Below, in pieces: positions 20,762 to 31,469 of a DNA stretch of 64,000 nucleotides (the first letter of the stretch is position 1; each line of letters starts with the position of its first letter). The translations under genes and the position numbers were made by a program. The stretch is from Notospermus geniculatus (Eukaryota; Nemertea; Pilidiophora; Heteronemertea; Lineidae): the NCBI GenBank assembly GCA_002633025.1, contig NMRB01000103.1, positions 275,010 to 339,009 of the forward strand. Direction: 5' to 3'. The notes under the pieces were generated by a model, which searched no databases, was not told the DNA's origin, and saw nothing but the letters and a program-made list of their open reading frames with translations.

Positions 20762-21698
20762 GGGCTTGTTGTACTTGACTCGATGGCGCGATGACTCGAA
20801 GGCGCGAAGAAGGCCAATTGAATTTCCTGTATATTGATGGGTGCATGCCTTATTTTAATTCGAGTTCCACTTCAAAACACTGGGTTACGATGCAACATTT
20901 TTTAGGAAGATGAAATAAGCCACATCTGGCATATTTTTATAACCATCGTTAGACATGTTAAACCACATACCTATTCCCATGTTTAGTATAACTCTAAAGT
21001 CGTGACGTCATTGGCGTTTAGAATGCATGATTGTGGTTGTGCGTGAAGCAGAGGAATTCATTGAAAACTGTTTTTTTTTCGTTCAAGTGTTTTGAAGAAG
21101 TACAGTCCAAGAATTTAATTTTCATTACATAATAAAAAATATCAAAGAATTGTAAACATTTGTTCCAAGATCTGAAACTTTTCGTCCAAGATTGTCACGT
21201 GCGTCTTGCCACGGGATGCAAGTGACCACAAAATTGATGACGTCATGAAGTACATGAACAACCCGGGTGCATTTCGTCATGTTCATGAATTTACTTTTTG
21301 CGTGGCAGCTCTGACACATTGGGAAACTTCCGGCATGGAACATGCAGTAGGATCATCATTGCTCAAAAGGGCTGACAATTACCGCTATACCTCCTCCGGT
21401 GTGTGCAATAGGGAGACAAGACCAATTCCAACAACTTTTCAAAAGGGACCCATAGTAAATTCTCAAGGACTTAGGAGCTATAGGCCTAGTTCGAGGCTAC
21501 CCTTCATTGCATGATTTACGCTGACTATCAACCTCAACACACTTCTTGGTAGCTGGGGAGACTACGTCGGTCCACTTCCGCCGTTGATCCATTCCACTTC
21601 TTAGAAATAACCAGCTGAATTCCATTGAATAATTTTGGCGGTCGTCGAGTCATCGCGCCATCGAGTCTTCGCGTCATCGAGTCAAGTACAACAAGCCC
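20762..21698. mobile_element. 937-bp non-autonomous DNA transposon, 7-8 bp duplication
   Basis: TIRs start GGGCTTGTTGTACTTGACTC and continue into inverted GATGGCGCGATGACTCGA subterminal repeats. The 7-bp repeat TCTAGAA (20755-20761 and 21699-21705) flanks the element. It can be read as 8 bp, CTCTAGAA, if one terminal C is given to the target. An 8-bp duplication would point to hAT or P elements. The interior has no recognised coding region. Confidence 0.85.
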
Positions 21699-21886
21699 TC
21701 TAGAAGCACAAATGAGAACAGGATTTTATTGCAAAATACGTAGTGTAACACTCCACTCAAATACATCAATAATTTCCATGACGGACTCCCCTAACCGGTG
21801 CACGGCCACTTCTGCTCTCGTACTAATCTAACGCCCCTCATCTGCAAACAAACGCCAAACTTAAGGAACTACATCTGCACATCTAG

Positions 21887-22186
21887 CTAAAAGGCCTGCG
21901 GGAAACTGTCGAAAGAAGCGCACGTGGCGTAGCTTCTTTCAATTGATTTGGCATTAGAGTCTGACAAACCTTGGGCTGTCTTACTGGCGTTACCCCCCCC
22001 AAAAAAAACTTCTTGAGTAACAGCAGGACATTTCTTCAGGGCCACTTTTTCGCCATTATAAAATCCTTCATAAACCCGTGCAGAAGATCTTTCTCCGATT
22101 TCTTCGGAAAATTTGATATCTTCCTTTTTTATGATGTATTTGTCTTCAATGTCAATTTTTGGCGCGTCATCAGACGATTTTGTCAT
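21887..22186 (-). pseudogene. Protein kinase N-lobe fragment
   Basis: The block begins MTKSSDDAPKIDIEDKYIIK and continues IKFSEEIGERSSARVYEG and FYNGEKVALKKC. This matches strands 1-3 of a protein kinase of the tyrosine-kinase-like/mixed type, including the VA-x-K lysine. The glycine-rich loop is altered: the second glycine is arginine, giving GERSSA. After KKC the sequence runs PAVTQEVFFGGGNASK, with no alphaC glutamate, so only one exon or a captured piece is present. It is the only non-TE domain in this part of the window. Confidence 0.5.
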
Positions 22187-22740
22187 GATGGTACTTATGG
22201 CCTACAATGTTGAGGTGTGGAGGCAAATTAACACCATCCGCAGAAGGCAAGGCCTGCAGAGGCTGTCGAATGTTCTGACGGCTCTGGTTATGGCAACAAC
22301 TGCTGTTGCTGATAGTCTGATTAAGGCCAATTCAGAAGCCTTCTTCACTAAGACATACAATACTGGCAAAATGTTTCTGGACCACATCATCAAGTTAGTT
22401 TTCTTTCCTTGATCCCAAGTTACAATTTATTCACAGATTTCCAGACCTGACGACGCACCTATCTCGAGCATCTCTTGAATAGAAGTGCGCCAGGCACGCG
22501 GGGAAGCGCCTAGACGCGGGAAAATTAGTCAACGTTGCGTAAGAACTCGTGGGTAGACGGACCCTACAAAAGCCGAATTAAGGTTAAGGAGTACAAAGGT
22601 TGTCTCTAAAATAATACAAAATATCACGAGGTTTCTCTTGTTCACTGAATAGGCCAATGACGGAAGGTGGAGTATTATTTAAATGAACTATTGCACAAGC
22701 CTTGAAAGCACAGCTCGGCGCGGCATTTGACCGGTACTGG
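22187..22740. other. Spacer without recognised gene
   Basis: Overlapping unrecognised ORFs on both strands (for example 22113-22412 plus and 22202-22393 minus). I see no motif or repeat. Confidence 0.4.
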
Positions 22741-22863
22741 TTGTATTCAACAGTTCCTCCTCCTTGTTCATGTCCTGGTCTCATGATCTGTTGACATGGG
22801 AGTATTCAACATTTCCTCCACCTTGTTCATGTCCTGCTCATCATGATCTGTTGACAATATGGG
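22741..22863. repeat. Tandem duplication, about 60-bp unit
   Basis: TATTCAACAGTTCCTCCTCC…TTGTTCATGTCCTGGTCTCATGATCTGTTGACAT is followed by a second copy (TATTCAACATTTCCTCCACC…CATGATCTGTTGACAAT). A more divergent third relative lies at 22912-22955. Confidence 0.7.
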
Positions 22864-23144
22864 AGGCAGGCCTACCAGTGGAATGAGATCCAGAATCAAT
22901 TACATCACTCAACAGTTCCAGTGTCACGTCTTTGTTCTTCATGTCCTGGTCATCTGATTCTTCTAGCAGTTTCCTCACTGGGTATTGGTTCAACACCGAG
23001 ATCAGGACGTAAAACGACTGGAAGCAGGAGAATTGGCCTGAAATCCAGTTTCTTCCTGGGGAGGGTCATTCTGCTGGGTGTTATTGCCTTCGCTTGGGAT
23101 TCATTTGCTTTGCGTTTTGATTGACGAGTTCTTGGTGGAAAAAT

Positions 23145-23274
23145 AGGGAGTTTTCGCAAAGCCCCCGAAACGCCAACGCGAATGTCTACCCTTTTGTTCG
23201 GTGCTGTCTTCGTGGCATCGAACAATGGGTTTGGCGTTCGCGTTGGCGTTTCGGGGGCTTTGCAAAAACTCCCT
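23145..23274. mobile_element. 130-bp hairpin MITE
   Basis: AGGGAGTTTTCGCAAAGCCC with the following CCGAAACGCCAACGCGAA is inverted at the right end as TTCGCGTTGGCGTTTCGGGG and GCTTTGCAAAAACTCCCT. The arms are about 42 bp with two mismatches. The palindrome extends one to two bases into the flank (AT…AT), so the TSD is uncertain. Confidence 0.8.
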
Positions 23275-24106
23275 ATGACCAGTTTTGGGCCGTGCACCGC
23301 CAAAAACTTCACCAACACAGGCACTATCCATATAGGACTGACCACTGCTGCACTACTTGGCACATGTCTAGGTATAGTAGGCCTAGGTCATTTACCATCA
23401 TCATCATGCCCATCACGAACAACATGCTGGGTGTGTGGGCCTAGGCCAAGGGCCCCAATCAACTTTGTCATCAGGCCTTGGCGTTCTTCCAGCAATCTCT
23501 CTTGCCTGGACTTTTCCTTTCATCTCAAGTGCACTCGTGGCAGTGTTTAGAATAGGTGCCAAATAAAGCAGCCGATGTTGGTTCAGTTACATTTCCTGCC
23601 GTAATTGGATTGCCATTGGTGTATGTGGCGCTGCGATCAATACCGATCGAATCACATGGGAAACGTCAAGTCAACGAAATACATGAAACATGCCGACAAA
23701 AAAGGCAACCAGCACAGCTTCATCAGGCTGTCGTTAGTAACAGTAGTGAGCAAAACACAATGGAATGTTTATTTCAAGAGGTGAGGCGACGTATCACTTG
23801 AACCGAGTCCGGAATCGAGTCAGTGTTCACATGAAGAATCGCATGAAACTTTGGATAGAGCCACGACTTCAGCATTTCAATATGACAGATTTCGTTGTTT
23901 TTCCCAGTCCATTTCTCCCAAACCTTGGCCTGCATTCTTCAACAATTTATTTGGCTGTAATCCAGAAAGTGTACTCTCTCCAGTCATACCAAATTCGTTT
24001 GCCAATTTCTTTCCAGTACACAGATATTTACTTGAATGACTGATCTTACTTCAGACCACTGGCCTTTCGGCTGCATGGTATTGACGATCTTTTTGGCGGG
24101 AAAATG

Positions 24107-24366
24107 GGGACACCCTAATCTGAGAGCCAAGAGCCAAAGAGCCAAGAGCCAAGTGCCAAGAGCCAAGAGCCAAGAGCCAAAATTTAAAAAAAATTAAAAT
24201 TTAATAAAAATAAGGGTGGGTAAAGACTTTTTTTAGCTTCTGGGCGTATTTACCGGTATATAGCTTCTTGGGCAAAAGCCTTTCTGGCAAGGGGAGGCAG
24301 AATAGCCTACCCTTTTTGCCATTCCTCAAAATGCATTGGCTCTTGGCTCTCAGATTAGGGTGTCCC
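24107..24366. mobile_element. 260-bp MULE-type MITE with near-perfect 9-bp duplication
   Basis: TIRs GGGACACCCTAATCTGAGAG … CTCTCAGATTAGGGTGTCCC extend into AGCCAAGAGCCAA / TTGGCTCTTGGCT. Inside the left end a 7-bp unit (GAGCCAA) is repeated about ten times. The flanks GGGAAAATG (24098-24106) and GGGAAGATG (24367-24375) form a 9-bp duplication with one mismatch, as for MULE transposition. Confidence 0.85.
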
Positions 24367-24375
24367 GGGAAGATG

Positions 24376-24899
24376 TCAGAGGACCGTGGATCTGATACTC
24401 AGCTGCATTGAACTTTCAGCTGATAAGACATCTTATGCACCAGTTGGTTATTTTTGGGTTTTTACAAGGTATTGGCATTAGTTGTTTTTGGAAATACGTC
24501 CTGTTTAACCCTTTCCAACCTGACCACATTTGAAGTTTTAACCCCTTGATCACTATGACTGTAATCACCTTACATTGTATAGGCCAAGACTATGAAGTTT
24601 TGCTCAGAGTCAGCATGATCAACATTCTCCTTGAATTTTTTTACAGTACATACACCTACTGTTGTGATTTAACCCTTTGATCCCCGAAGCAGAAAATGTC
24701 CATTGATGTGAAGACGATCAGAGTCCGACTTGCGTCGTGACATACCTGAATGCCCTTGGGCCTTGGTAGCTGAGAACCAAAGCAGGGCATGGGCTATCAT
24801 GGCACCCTGCGTTTTTGAGAATGGAGGCGTCTCTGCCCTGCCTTTTTCAAATCCTGGCTGAAACACTATTTCTGCATCAAAATGTTGGAAATTTGAAAA
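24376..24899. other. AT-rich spacer
   Basis: No recognised gene. It leads into the dispersed AT-rich repeat that starts near 24900. Confidence 0.4.
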
Positions 24900-25800
24900 A
24901 AAATCACTAAAAATCAAACTTCTCATTATGTAATATTTTTGCGATTTTTGTTGCAGATGTGATAGAGCGGAACTATCTAAGGATTTTGGGCTTTTTTCAT
25001 CAAAATATCTTGACTGGTTGCTGAGATATTTGAGATTATCAAAAATTTGATAATTTGAGATGTTCGTGTTTTGTAGGAAATTTTGCTGCCATTAGATAAA
25101 GCTATCCTCAGAATATGGGACAGAAATATTGCATATTTTTCAAAGTATCAAAATGTTGATATTTTGAAAAACATGCTTAACATGATAAAAACATATCTTA
25201 CACATAAGTGAACCTCTTTATATGGCGTGTATGCACTTATAATAATCGTCAACAATGTACAGTCATGGACATTAGTTTATCTACACCTGATACTTTGAAT
25301 ATTTTGAATACTTCTGCACCAATTTTAACACGGTTTGTTCCATATGAAAGTACATCTTGTTAGTAATATTTCTGCATAAACTTTCGGAAATTTGGAAATA
25401 GCGTAATTACGTAATAGCTCATCAGAAACAAATCCTAAAAATCAACATTTTTATTGTGTAACTTTTTTGTGACTTTTGTTACAGTTTTGATAGAGTGGAA
25501 CCTTCTAAGGATCATGGACTTTGTTTCATCAAAATCTCTTGAGTGGTTGCTAAGATAGTTGAGATTATCAAAATTTCGATAATTTGAGATTTTTCAATTT
25601 TTCACAAAATTTTGATATCAGTAGACAGAGCTCACCTAAAAACCAAGAAGTATGAAGTTTTGGAACGTTTAGCCGAAGCTGGTGGGGAAGTTAAGCATGT
25701 TTTTCAAAATATCAACATTTGATACTTTTGAAACTTGTACTGATATGGGTAAAACTCGGTTTTGCCAGGAAAATATCTTACCGTGGGTATTTCCGTATGA
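24900..25800. repeat. Dispersed AT-rich repeat, copy 1 (two direct units)
   Basis: Two direct, diverged units carry TGATAGAGCGGAAC…TCTAAGGAT…CATCAAAATATCTTGA…GGTTGCTGAGATA (at about 24958 and 25487). The same family, including GTTTGTTCCATATGAAAGTACA upstream, is found again at 57230-58110. No protein can be read. It may be the non-coding part of a larger element or an ancient satellite. Confidence 0.7.
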
Positions 25801-26199
25801 GAGTACACATCAGATCGGAGGGATCCTAGCCGACGAAAGAAAATTTTAATAAGAACTGTGCTTTAACACAAATTATTAAAATAAACCCACATGTAAAATT
25901 GGTGATTGCATTTGAATCTGCTTGGTCCCGATCTGAAATAATTGCCTGGATTGTTTTATCCAAAAGTCTCAAAAATCGCCAGCCAATGACAATATCCTGT
26001 GGTTTAGCTGACGATTAGAAACTGTCGGTAACGCGGTGACGCGATTTGGGGGGGTGTAAACAAAACTGCCCGTCCGAATCATCAGTTTTCTCTCCTTTTT
26101 TTGACAGGAGTTCGGAAAGACTTCATCCAACGTCGGAAAATGTATTGTACATGTACACGTGTTACTTATCCAATAGGACGCCTGACCAGTGACATGGTG

Positions 26200-26418
26200 T
26201 CATCGAAAGCTTTCGCGGAGGTTGACTGTACGACACAATTTGTGATCATGGTTGTGATTCCTTAGGTTATCCGGTAGGGTACTGCTAATTGTATCTGTAT
26301 ATGTGGTACCATGACTTGAACCTGAAATGTCACTGTTATCTGTGTAATGACAGAATAACACTGAATAATCACCTATTCCGAAATGACAGCCATAATTTTT
26401 GCCTCTAAACGTCACCAA
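26200..26418 (-). CDS. Unrecognised 72-residue ORF
   Basis: It reads MVTFRGKNYGCHFGIGDYSV and then LFCHYTDNSDISGSSHGTTY. No motif is recognised. It lies between the AT-rich repeat and the satellite, and may be chance. Confidence 0.15.
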   Translation of the reverse strand: MVTFRGKNYGCHFGIGDYSVLFCHYTDNSDISGSSHGTTYTDTISSTLPDNLRNHNHDHKLCRTVNLRESFR

Positions 26419-26489
26419 TTATTCACGAAAATTGACACCAGTGCGGCATACTCGCGTGTAGGCCTGTGTTGAGCATATTGAGAAAATTG

Positions 26490-27370
26490 GATGAAAAGTT
26501 TGATCGTGTACAGCGGGCATAAGAAAAACATTGCCTACCAAATGCCAACAAAACTTCAAAGAATATCTCTTGTTGCCAAATTACATGGTTTAGTAGTCAC
26601 TGGTACTAATTGCATTGAGTATCCATTATTTGATTGGAGGTGGAAAGCCACGAACACAATGTGTCATTGTACGATACAGGTTCATGGCCAAAGAAATACC
26701 AACAAGATTTCAAAGAATATCTCTTGATGGCAAATTACATGGCTTAGAACTTACTAGTACCAACTTTATTCAGTATCCATTGTTTGATTCGATGTGGAAA
26801 ACCACAAATACAATGTACCATTGTAGAATACAGGTTCATGGCCGAAGAAATACCAAATAAGATTTCAAAGAATATCTCTTGATGGCAGATTACGTGGCTT
26901 AGTACTCACTAGTACTAATTGTATTCAGTATCCATTGCTCGATCAGAGGCGAAAAACCACAAAGAGAATTATCATTTTACAATACAAGTTTCATGGCCGA
27001 AGAAATACCAATAAGATTTCAAAGAATATCTCTTGATGGCAAATTACATGACTTAGTAGTCACTAGTACTAATTGAATTCTGTATCCACTGTTTGATTTG
27101 AGGTGGAAAACCACAAAGAGAATGTATCATTTTACAATACAGGTTTTATGGCCAAAGAAATTCCAATAAGATTTCAAAGAATATCTCTTGATGGCAAATT
27201 ACATGGCTTAGTAGTCACTAGTACTAGTAATTAGTATTGAGTATCCATTGTTCGATTCGAGGAAACAGAATGTCATCATTTTACAATAAAAAAATTGATG
27301 CCAAGCACAAGAAAAAATAGGGCAATCAATTTCCACAAGATTTGAGACCATTGTCTTGCTGCCAAATTAC
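26490..27370. repeat. Satellite array with about 155-bp period
   Basis: The anchor CAAAGAATATCTCTTGATGG begins at 26557, 26711, 26866, 27020 and 27175, giving periods of 154, 155, 154 and 155. A decayed sixth unit lies near 27340. Each unit has GGCAAATTACATGGCTTAG, then ACTAGTACTAATTG, then CAGTATCCATTGTTTGATTC, then GGTTCATGGCCGAAGAAATA. No unit is a clean coding multiple. A mononucleosome-like length is typical of animal satellites. Confidence 0.85.
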
Positions 27371-27974
27371 ATGGTTTAAAGTGGTTGTTCTGTAATGAAG
27401 TTAACAACGTGGTCTTCTTCGTTTACTTGGAATGTGAATTTCGCTGGTAATGCGTTCTCGACCTGTTCCAAGGTTTCTGCTGTGAACAGGTGGTGCATAC
27501 TTTGGGGCATCAAAATTTAGATGCACGCGACTGCTTTTTGGCTACAAGAAACAAGAAAACAGATTTCAACCAATGCAACATGTGTTTGGTTTATAACCAT
27601 CCCAGCGATGTGCCATCGTCCACCCACATGTGTTTGGATTGACAATGACATGTGCTGAAGTTTCATGATGATAATGTTATAATAACACAACTTCCTAATA
27701 GAGTCAAGAAACACAGGGACCCTCGCATTAGGCATCAGCTGCAATGTGGTATGATTCCAGAAGGACAACCTGAATGTATTGAAAGCACAGACAGTGTAGC
27801 AAAGTATGCATGTTTTCCATACTTACATGAGCCAGTCAGTGATTCAGCAGGCTTATCAACACATGCTGACTTCATCGCATCTACCATATTCTGAAGCCAC
27901 TCAACCTTCCATGGTGTTGTTTTATTATCAACTGTAATGTAATTAAGGAAATTTGCAGTTAACAAAATTTCCAT

Positions 27975-28517
27975 TTACAAAACTACATTTTCCCAACTTA
28001 CTTTGGCAGATGGTGAAAAGACGACATATTCTCCATGTAGCTTCAAAATACATGTGAGGGTTATTAGCCTGTCAATGACACCTATGGCTACAAAAGTAAA
28101 GAGCCAGCAAATGCTTCCAGGGTTCAATAACTCAAACATGTCAAATTCAAAGTCATGCAAAAATGCTGCAAACGCAAACCAACCTGCCAAACATCTCTGC
28201 TGACGTGCTAGTTGGTCATACTTTGCTTTCAGTTCTCGGTGCTCTACTAGTAGGTCATTGTATTTCGCTTGGGGCTCTCCATATGACAGCAAAGAACAGG
28301 ATGTAGTCGGTGTTACATGTTCATTTGCTTGTGGAACTGAATTCGTGAATGTGTCAGCATTCAGCATCGATAAATATGTACCAGGACCAGACATGCCAGA
28401 GTATTGATGGTGACTGTTCATGTTAACATCAGTAGTGCTGTACTCATATTGGTGATATGAACTGTCTGTGTGGTACTGCGGAAGTCTGTCTTGGTATTGT
28501 GAAGTACCAGGGCCCAT
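27975..28517 (-). CDS. Hypothetical protein: Tyr/Gln-rich start, coiled coil, hydrophobic segments
   Basis: This 180-residue ORF starts MGPGTSQYQDRLPQYHTDSS with a polar Y/Q/H/S-rich first 75 residues. A predicted coiled coil (YNDLLVEHRELKAKYDQLAR) and two hydrophobic stretches follow (AGWFAFAAFLHDF and GSICWLFTFVAIGVIDRLIT), so a membrane role is possible. A splice donor (AAA|GTAAGT) overlaps the 3' end on the minus strand near 28007, suggesting an exon. Upstream, out-of-frame blocks to 28905 look like the same low-complexity region. I do not recognise the family. Confidence 0.35.
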   Translation of the reverse strand: MGPGTSQYQDRLPQYHTDSSYHQYEYSTTDVNMNSHHQYSGMSGPGTYLSMLNADTFTNSVPQANEHVTPTTSCSLLSYGEPQAKYNDLLVEHRELKAKYDQLARQQRCLAGWFAFAAFLHDFEFDMFELLNPGSICWLFTFVAIGVIDRLITLTCILKLHGEYVVFSPSAKVSWENVVL

Positions 28518-28838
28518 CTGATATTGTGAACCGTCTGTTTCGTATCGTGAAGAGTCAGACAGGTATTTTGACTGCTATTGTCAACTGTCTGACTGATATA
28601 AGATCCTCGGCGTGGAGCACATGTGGTCTCGATTCTACTGGTGCCGATATTGTGCGAAAACTGACTAAACGCACTGTTTCTTGACGCGTTCAGTGGTGCA
28701 ATGGGTGAATGTGCTGGAGCAGTGAATGAGGCGTCAAAAGTGACTGAAGCTGTGAAAGGTTGCAAAATCTTTGTGGCTGTGCAAACAGCTCGGTGGTATT
28801 GTCGGCTTTGGTGAAGTCTTTGCTCCTGTAGGAAGTGG

Positions 28839-29080
28839 CAGCAGTCGAGTTGATACCATTTATACCAGGGCTTGATGGAGCAAGCTGGGCAGCACTGCTT
28901 GACATGGCGGTGGTGGTTGACTCTTGGATGACATGACAGCAGTCGAATTGATATGATTTATACCAGGGCTTGATGGAGCAAGCTGGGCAGCACTGCTTGA
29001 CATGGCGGTGGTGGTTGACTCTTGGATGACATGACAGCAGTCGAATTGATATGATTTATACCAGGGCTTGATGGAGCAAA
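28839..29080. repeat. 98-bp tandem repeat, about 2.5 copies
   Basis: CAGCAGTCGA…TTGATA…TTTATACCAGGGCTTGATGG starts at 28839, 28937 and 29035, exactly 98 bases apart. The second and third copies are nearly identical. Because 98 is not a multiple of three, each copy shifts any reading frame. It sits at the start of a minus-strand ORF (28905-28690). Confidence 0.85.
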
Positions 29081-29092
29081 TTCCTCATTAAA

Positions 29093-29404
29093 CTATGTAG
29101 CATTTCTGCATTCTGCACGTGCAGGAGCGTCACAAACACTAATGAGCACCTCAACAAAATAAGTGTGTCCAACATTTTGACCCAGTTTCAAGAATGTCAC
29201 CCCTTCATCATGTAGATTTTGACATGGTTGAGCAAACGATTTCAGAAAAGTGTTCATGTCCGGCTTTTTCTGGCCAAAACAAAGGCCACCTAGGATAAGT
29301 TTCTCACGTCTAAGTTTAGGCCCTAACTCTGCCAGCATACACTGGATTGGCCAAATGCTGTAGTTTGCAGACGATGGGGTTGATACATGTAAATACATGC
29401 TCAC
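29093..29404 (-). pseudogene. TNP2-like (EnSpm/CACTA) transposase fragment
   Basis: The 103-residue block contains LGPKLRREKLILGGLCFGQK, KPDMNTFLKSFAQPCQNLHD and VLISVCDAPARAEC. The order R-x-E-x-x-x-L-x-G-L-x-F-G-x-x-K-P-x-M-x-x-F-L-K-P then C-D-x-P-A-R-A matches the central region of animal tnp2-type transposase-like proteins (Transposase_21 family). It stops right after the CDxPARA motif. The family call is from memory of motif order, so moderate. Confidence 0.45.
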
Positions 29405-29491
29405 AAATCAGCTGTGGGGGAGGCGACTAAAGCTCCACAGTTGTTTGTTTCAACATTTTCAACAGTGCCGTGTATGCTTTGCCAAACTGTA

Positions 29492-29506
29492 GGGGGGGGG
29501 GGGGGG
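29492..29506. repeat. Poly-G tract
   Basis: Fifteen consecutive G. Similar runs occur near 40690, 51452-51464, 55748-55768 and 59104-59113. Confidence 0.9.
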
Positions 29507-29544
29507 CTCAAGATAATGCCCACTTCATTGACTTACACTTACCA

Positions 29545-30352
29545 TCAATTGCCTTTTGCCCTCTCCAAATCAGACAAATATTTAGCCGCCCGGATGATCA
29601 TTAACCTGGAGTAACACCCATTGACTTGCTGCTTGCTCCCTTTTGTGGGTGCTATGAAGTCCTTCACATCTTTGCTTGTCTTTCCGGTGGTGATGGTTGG
29701 CAACTCTTCAAGGAGGTGCTGAATTACATCGGAGACATCATGGAGTCCTTCAGACTCCCCAATTTCATACACCTCGCAATTTATTTCCTCCAGCGCCTCT
29801 GTGGCCCAATACAGCAAGTCCTCTGGATTCCTTGCAATACTTCAAGTTCAAGACGTTCACTGCCGGAGACGTATAATTACGTCATAGTGGTTGCTTTGGT
29901 CCTTGCCAGGGAGTATATGTACGTCTTTAGGTCACGGTTTATCCATTCAAAATAAAATCATTGGCAATGCAAAGGACCTCCCCCAGTGCCGAAGGACGTA
30001 ACGTCCCTTGGCACAGTGAAAGAAGGTGTAATATTTGCCATAGGATGTAACATTCAATGGCAGAGGCAATGTCTGAAAAATTCCTGGCAAGGACAAATGG
30101 ACCCTCAAAAATGGCGTCGGCAGTGAACGTGTTAAGAGCATACTCCAGTTCTGGTTTGTTGGCATTTTCGTCATAATCAATTCCTCGGCTTCTCAATTCT
30201 TGCTGAATTTCACCTTTCTTAACGTTTGGGAAAGGGTTGATAGTACCACTTTGGTAACACCCCATGTAGAGGAGGATGGTGCCACAGAAACGCAACACCT
30301 CGGAGAACATACAAAACACAGGTTGACAACCGCGGAATGCATTCCGCCACAT
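29545..30352 (-). pseudogene. Repeat-family protein with SAP-like helix pair
   Basis: Block 30352-29939 holds KKGEIQQELRSRGIDYDENA followed by NKPELEYALNT, a SAP-like two-helix segment. Block 29817-29545 holds CEVYEIGESEGLHDVSDVIQ and HLLEELPTI. Together they match a multicopy invertebrate family in which the SAP-like part precedes a YEVLxCEPLHDIxxHxxNLLEELP segment. The promoter-proximal ATG at 30352 is uncertain. It lies upstream of the tnp2-like block on the same strand, so both may belong to one decayed element. Confidence 0.4.
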
Positions 30353-30404
30353 TCATGTGAAAGGGACATCCACGTGTGTTATATTCTGGCTGTTGCTGTA
30401 ATAA

Positions 30405-30680
30405 AGTCATCCCTTAGACTGAGTAGCCACAGATTAAGGATTGAAGTAGGATGTCTTTTTAATCTCGAGCCAGAGGAGCGACTATGCATGTCCAAGGGTG
30501 ATATTGAAGATGAAAATTCACTTCTTTTTACATTGTCCAATATATTCTGAACTACGTGAACAATATTTTGATTCTATTAATTTAGAAAAATTAACTGACC
30601 TTGCAAGGTTGAAAACTATTTTAAACAGCGAAAATATTTTAATAATACAGAAAACTGGAACATTGCTCAATTCGATTTGG
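30405..30680 (+). pseudogene. LINE 3'-terminal coding fragment
   Basis: On plus, LRLSSHRLRIEVG…LFNLEPEERLCMS runs to GDIEDE, and after a one-base shift continues HFFLHCPIYSELREQYFDSI. This is the cysteine/histidine-bearing C-terminal tail after the reverse transcriptase of several LINE groups (HxLxIExGR…RxCxxC…ExHFLLxCPxYxxxR). The second cysteine of the CxxC is lost. 5'-truncated insertion is usual for LINEs. It is the only clear plus-strand coding relic in this region. Confidence 0.65.
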
Positions 30681-30800
30681 GAAATGAAAATCTTGTATGT
30701 CCCAGTAGTACCCCTCTCCTACCACCTATTACTATGTTTATTGCTCCCGTCTGTATCATTTAGTTTTATTTCTTCTTATACCCCGTCTATCGCTGGAGCT

Positions 30801-31142
30801 TCAGATATTAGTTCTCCGGGGTCTTCTATCTCGATCTTCGTAGCTTCTATTCTTAAATTGCTGAATTCGCGGGGAACGGAACTCCTCCTCAAAATTTTCA
30901 ACATCCAATTTGATCTTCTGTGACATCTCTCTCGAGGTTGTCTGGGCCCTTCGGTGATGTTGCTCATGTGTTCGTAAAGACCCGCGCTCTGTCTTGGGGA
31001 ACTTCTTCCCACAATGTGAACAAGCAAGTGTACTGGACCAATCAGGATGGACTTTTCCCTTGTAATTCATCAACTGTAATTTGGAAATAAACTTGGTACC
31101 ACACCCGAAACACTTGAATTTCGTCATTCTCTGTAACGACAA
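30801..31142 (-). CDS. C2H2 zinc-finger fragment
   Basis: The ORF starts MSLQRMTKFKCFGCGTKF and continues LACSHCGKKFPKTERGSLRT with HEQHH. The second unit is a complete C-x2-C-…-H-x3/4-H finger. The first has C-x2-C and only one obvious histidine. A basic tail follows (RDRRPRR). Upstream of the start is a short splice-acceptor-like stretch, so it may be an exon of a longer protein. It may act in DNA binding, and a TE origin is possible. Confidence 0.5.
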   Translation of the reverse strand: MSLQRMTKFKCFGCGTKFISKLQLMNYKGKVHPDWSSTLACSHCGKKFPKTERGSLRTHEQHHRRAQTTSREMSQKIKLDVENFEEEFRSPRIQQFKNRSYEDRDRRPRRTNI

Positions 31143-31469
31143 AACAAAGAAACTATTATATATTGAGTATCCTATTTGTTCCCTTAGGAACCCAAATGTG
31201 CATGACCCAGTCGCCTAATCTCTGCGGTACACTTCTATTCCTTTGGCTTGTCCTTCTATTATCGTCTATAGTAGTCGTCTTAAGGTTCATATCGGTCTGA
31301 GTCACGTGTATCGCAGTGTCGGTATCAGCACCCACAGGTACCTCGTCGTCAGTCACATCTGCTACAGTATCAATATCAGTACCCACATGGATAGTTAGTG
31401 CTATACAGAGCTTAGAAAACGGGACTTTCTGATGAAAAATGTAGTTGTACATTTTTCGCACGCCTATCT

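Noticed and set aside
26490-27370. CRISPR-like repeat array
   Set aside because: Period of about 155 bp with no distinct spacers; this is a eukaryotic satellite.
27975-28010. A 70-bp intron joining the 27975-28517 ORF to VDNKTTPWKVEWLQ
   Set aside because: Donor GTAAGT and an acceptor near 27939 exist, but the phase would give a stop within a few codons; not supported as drawn.
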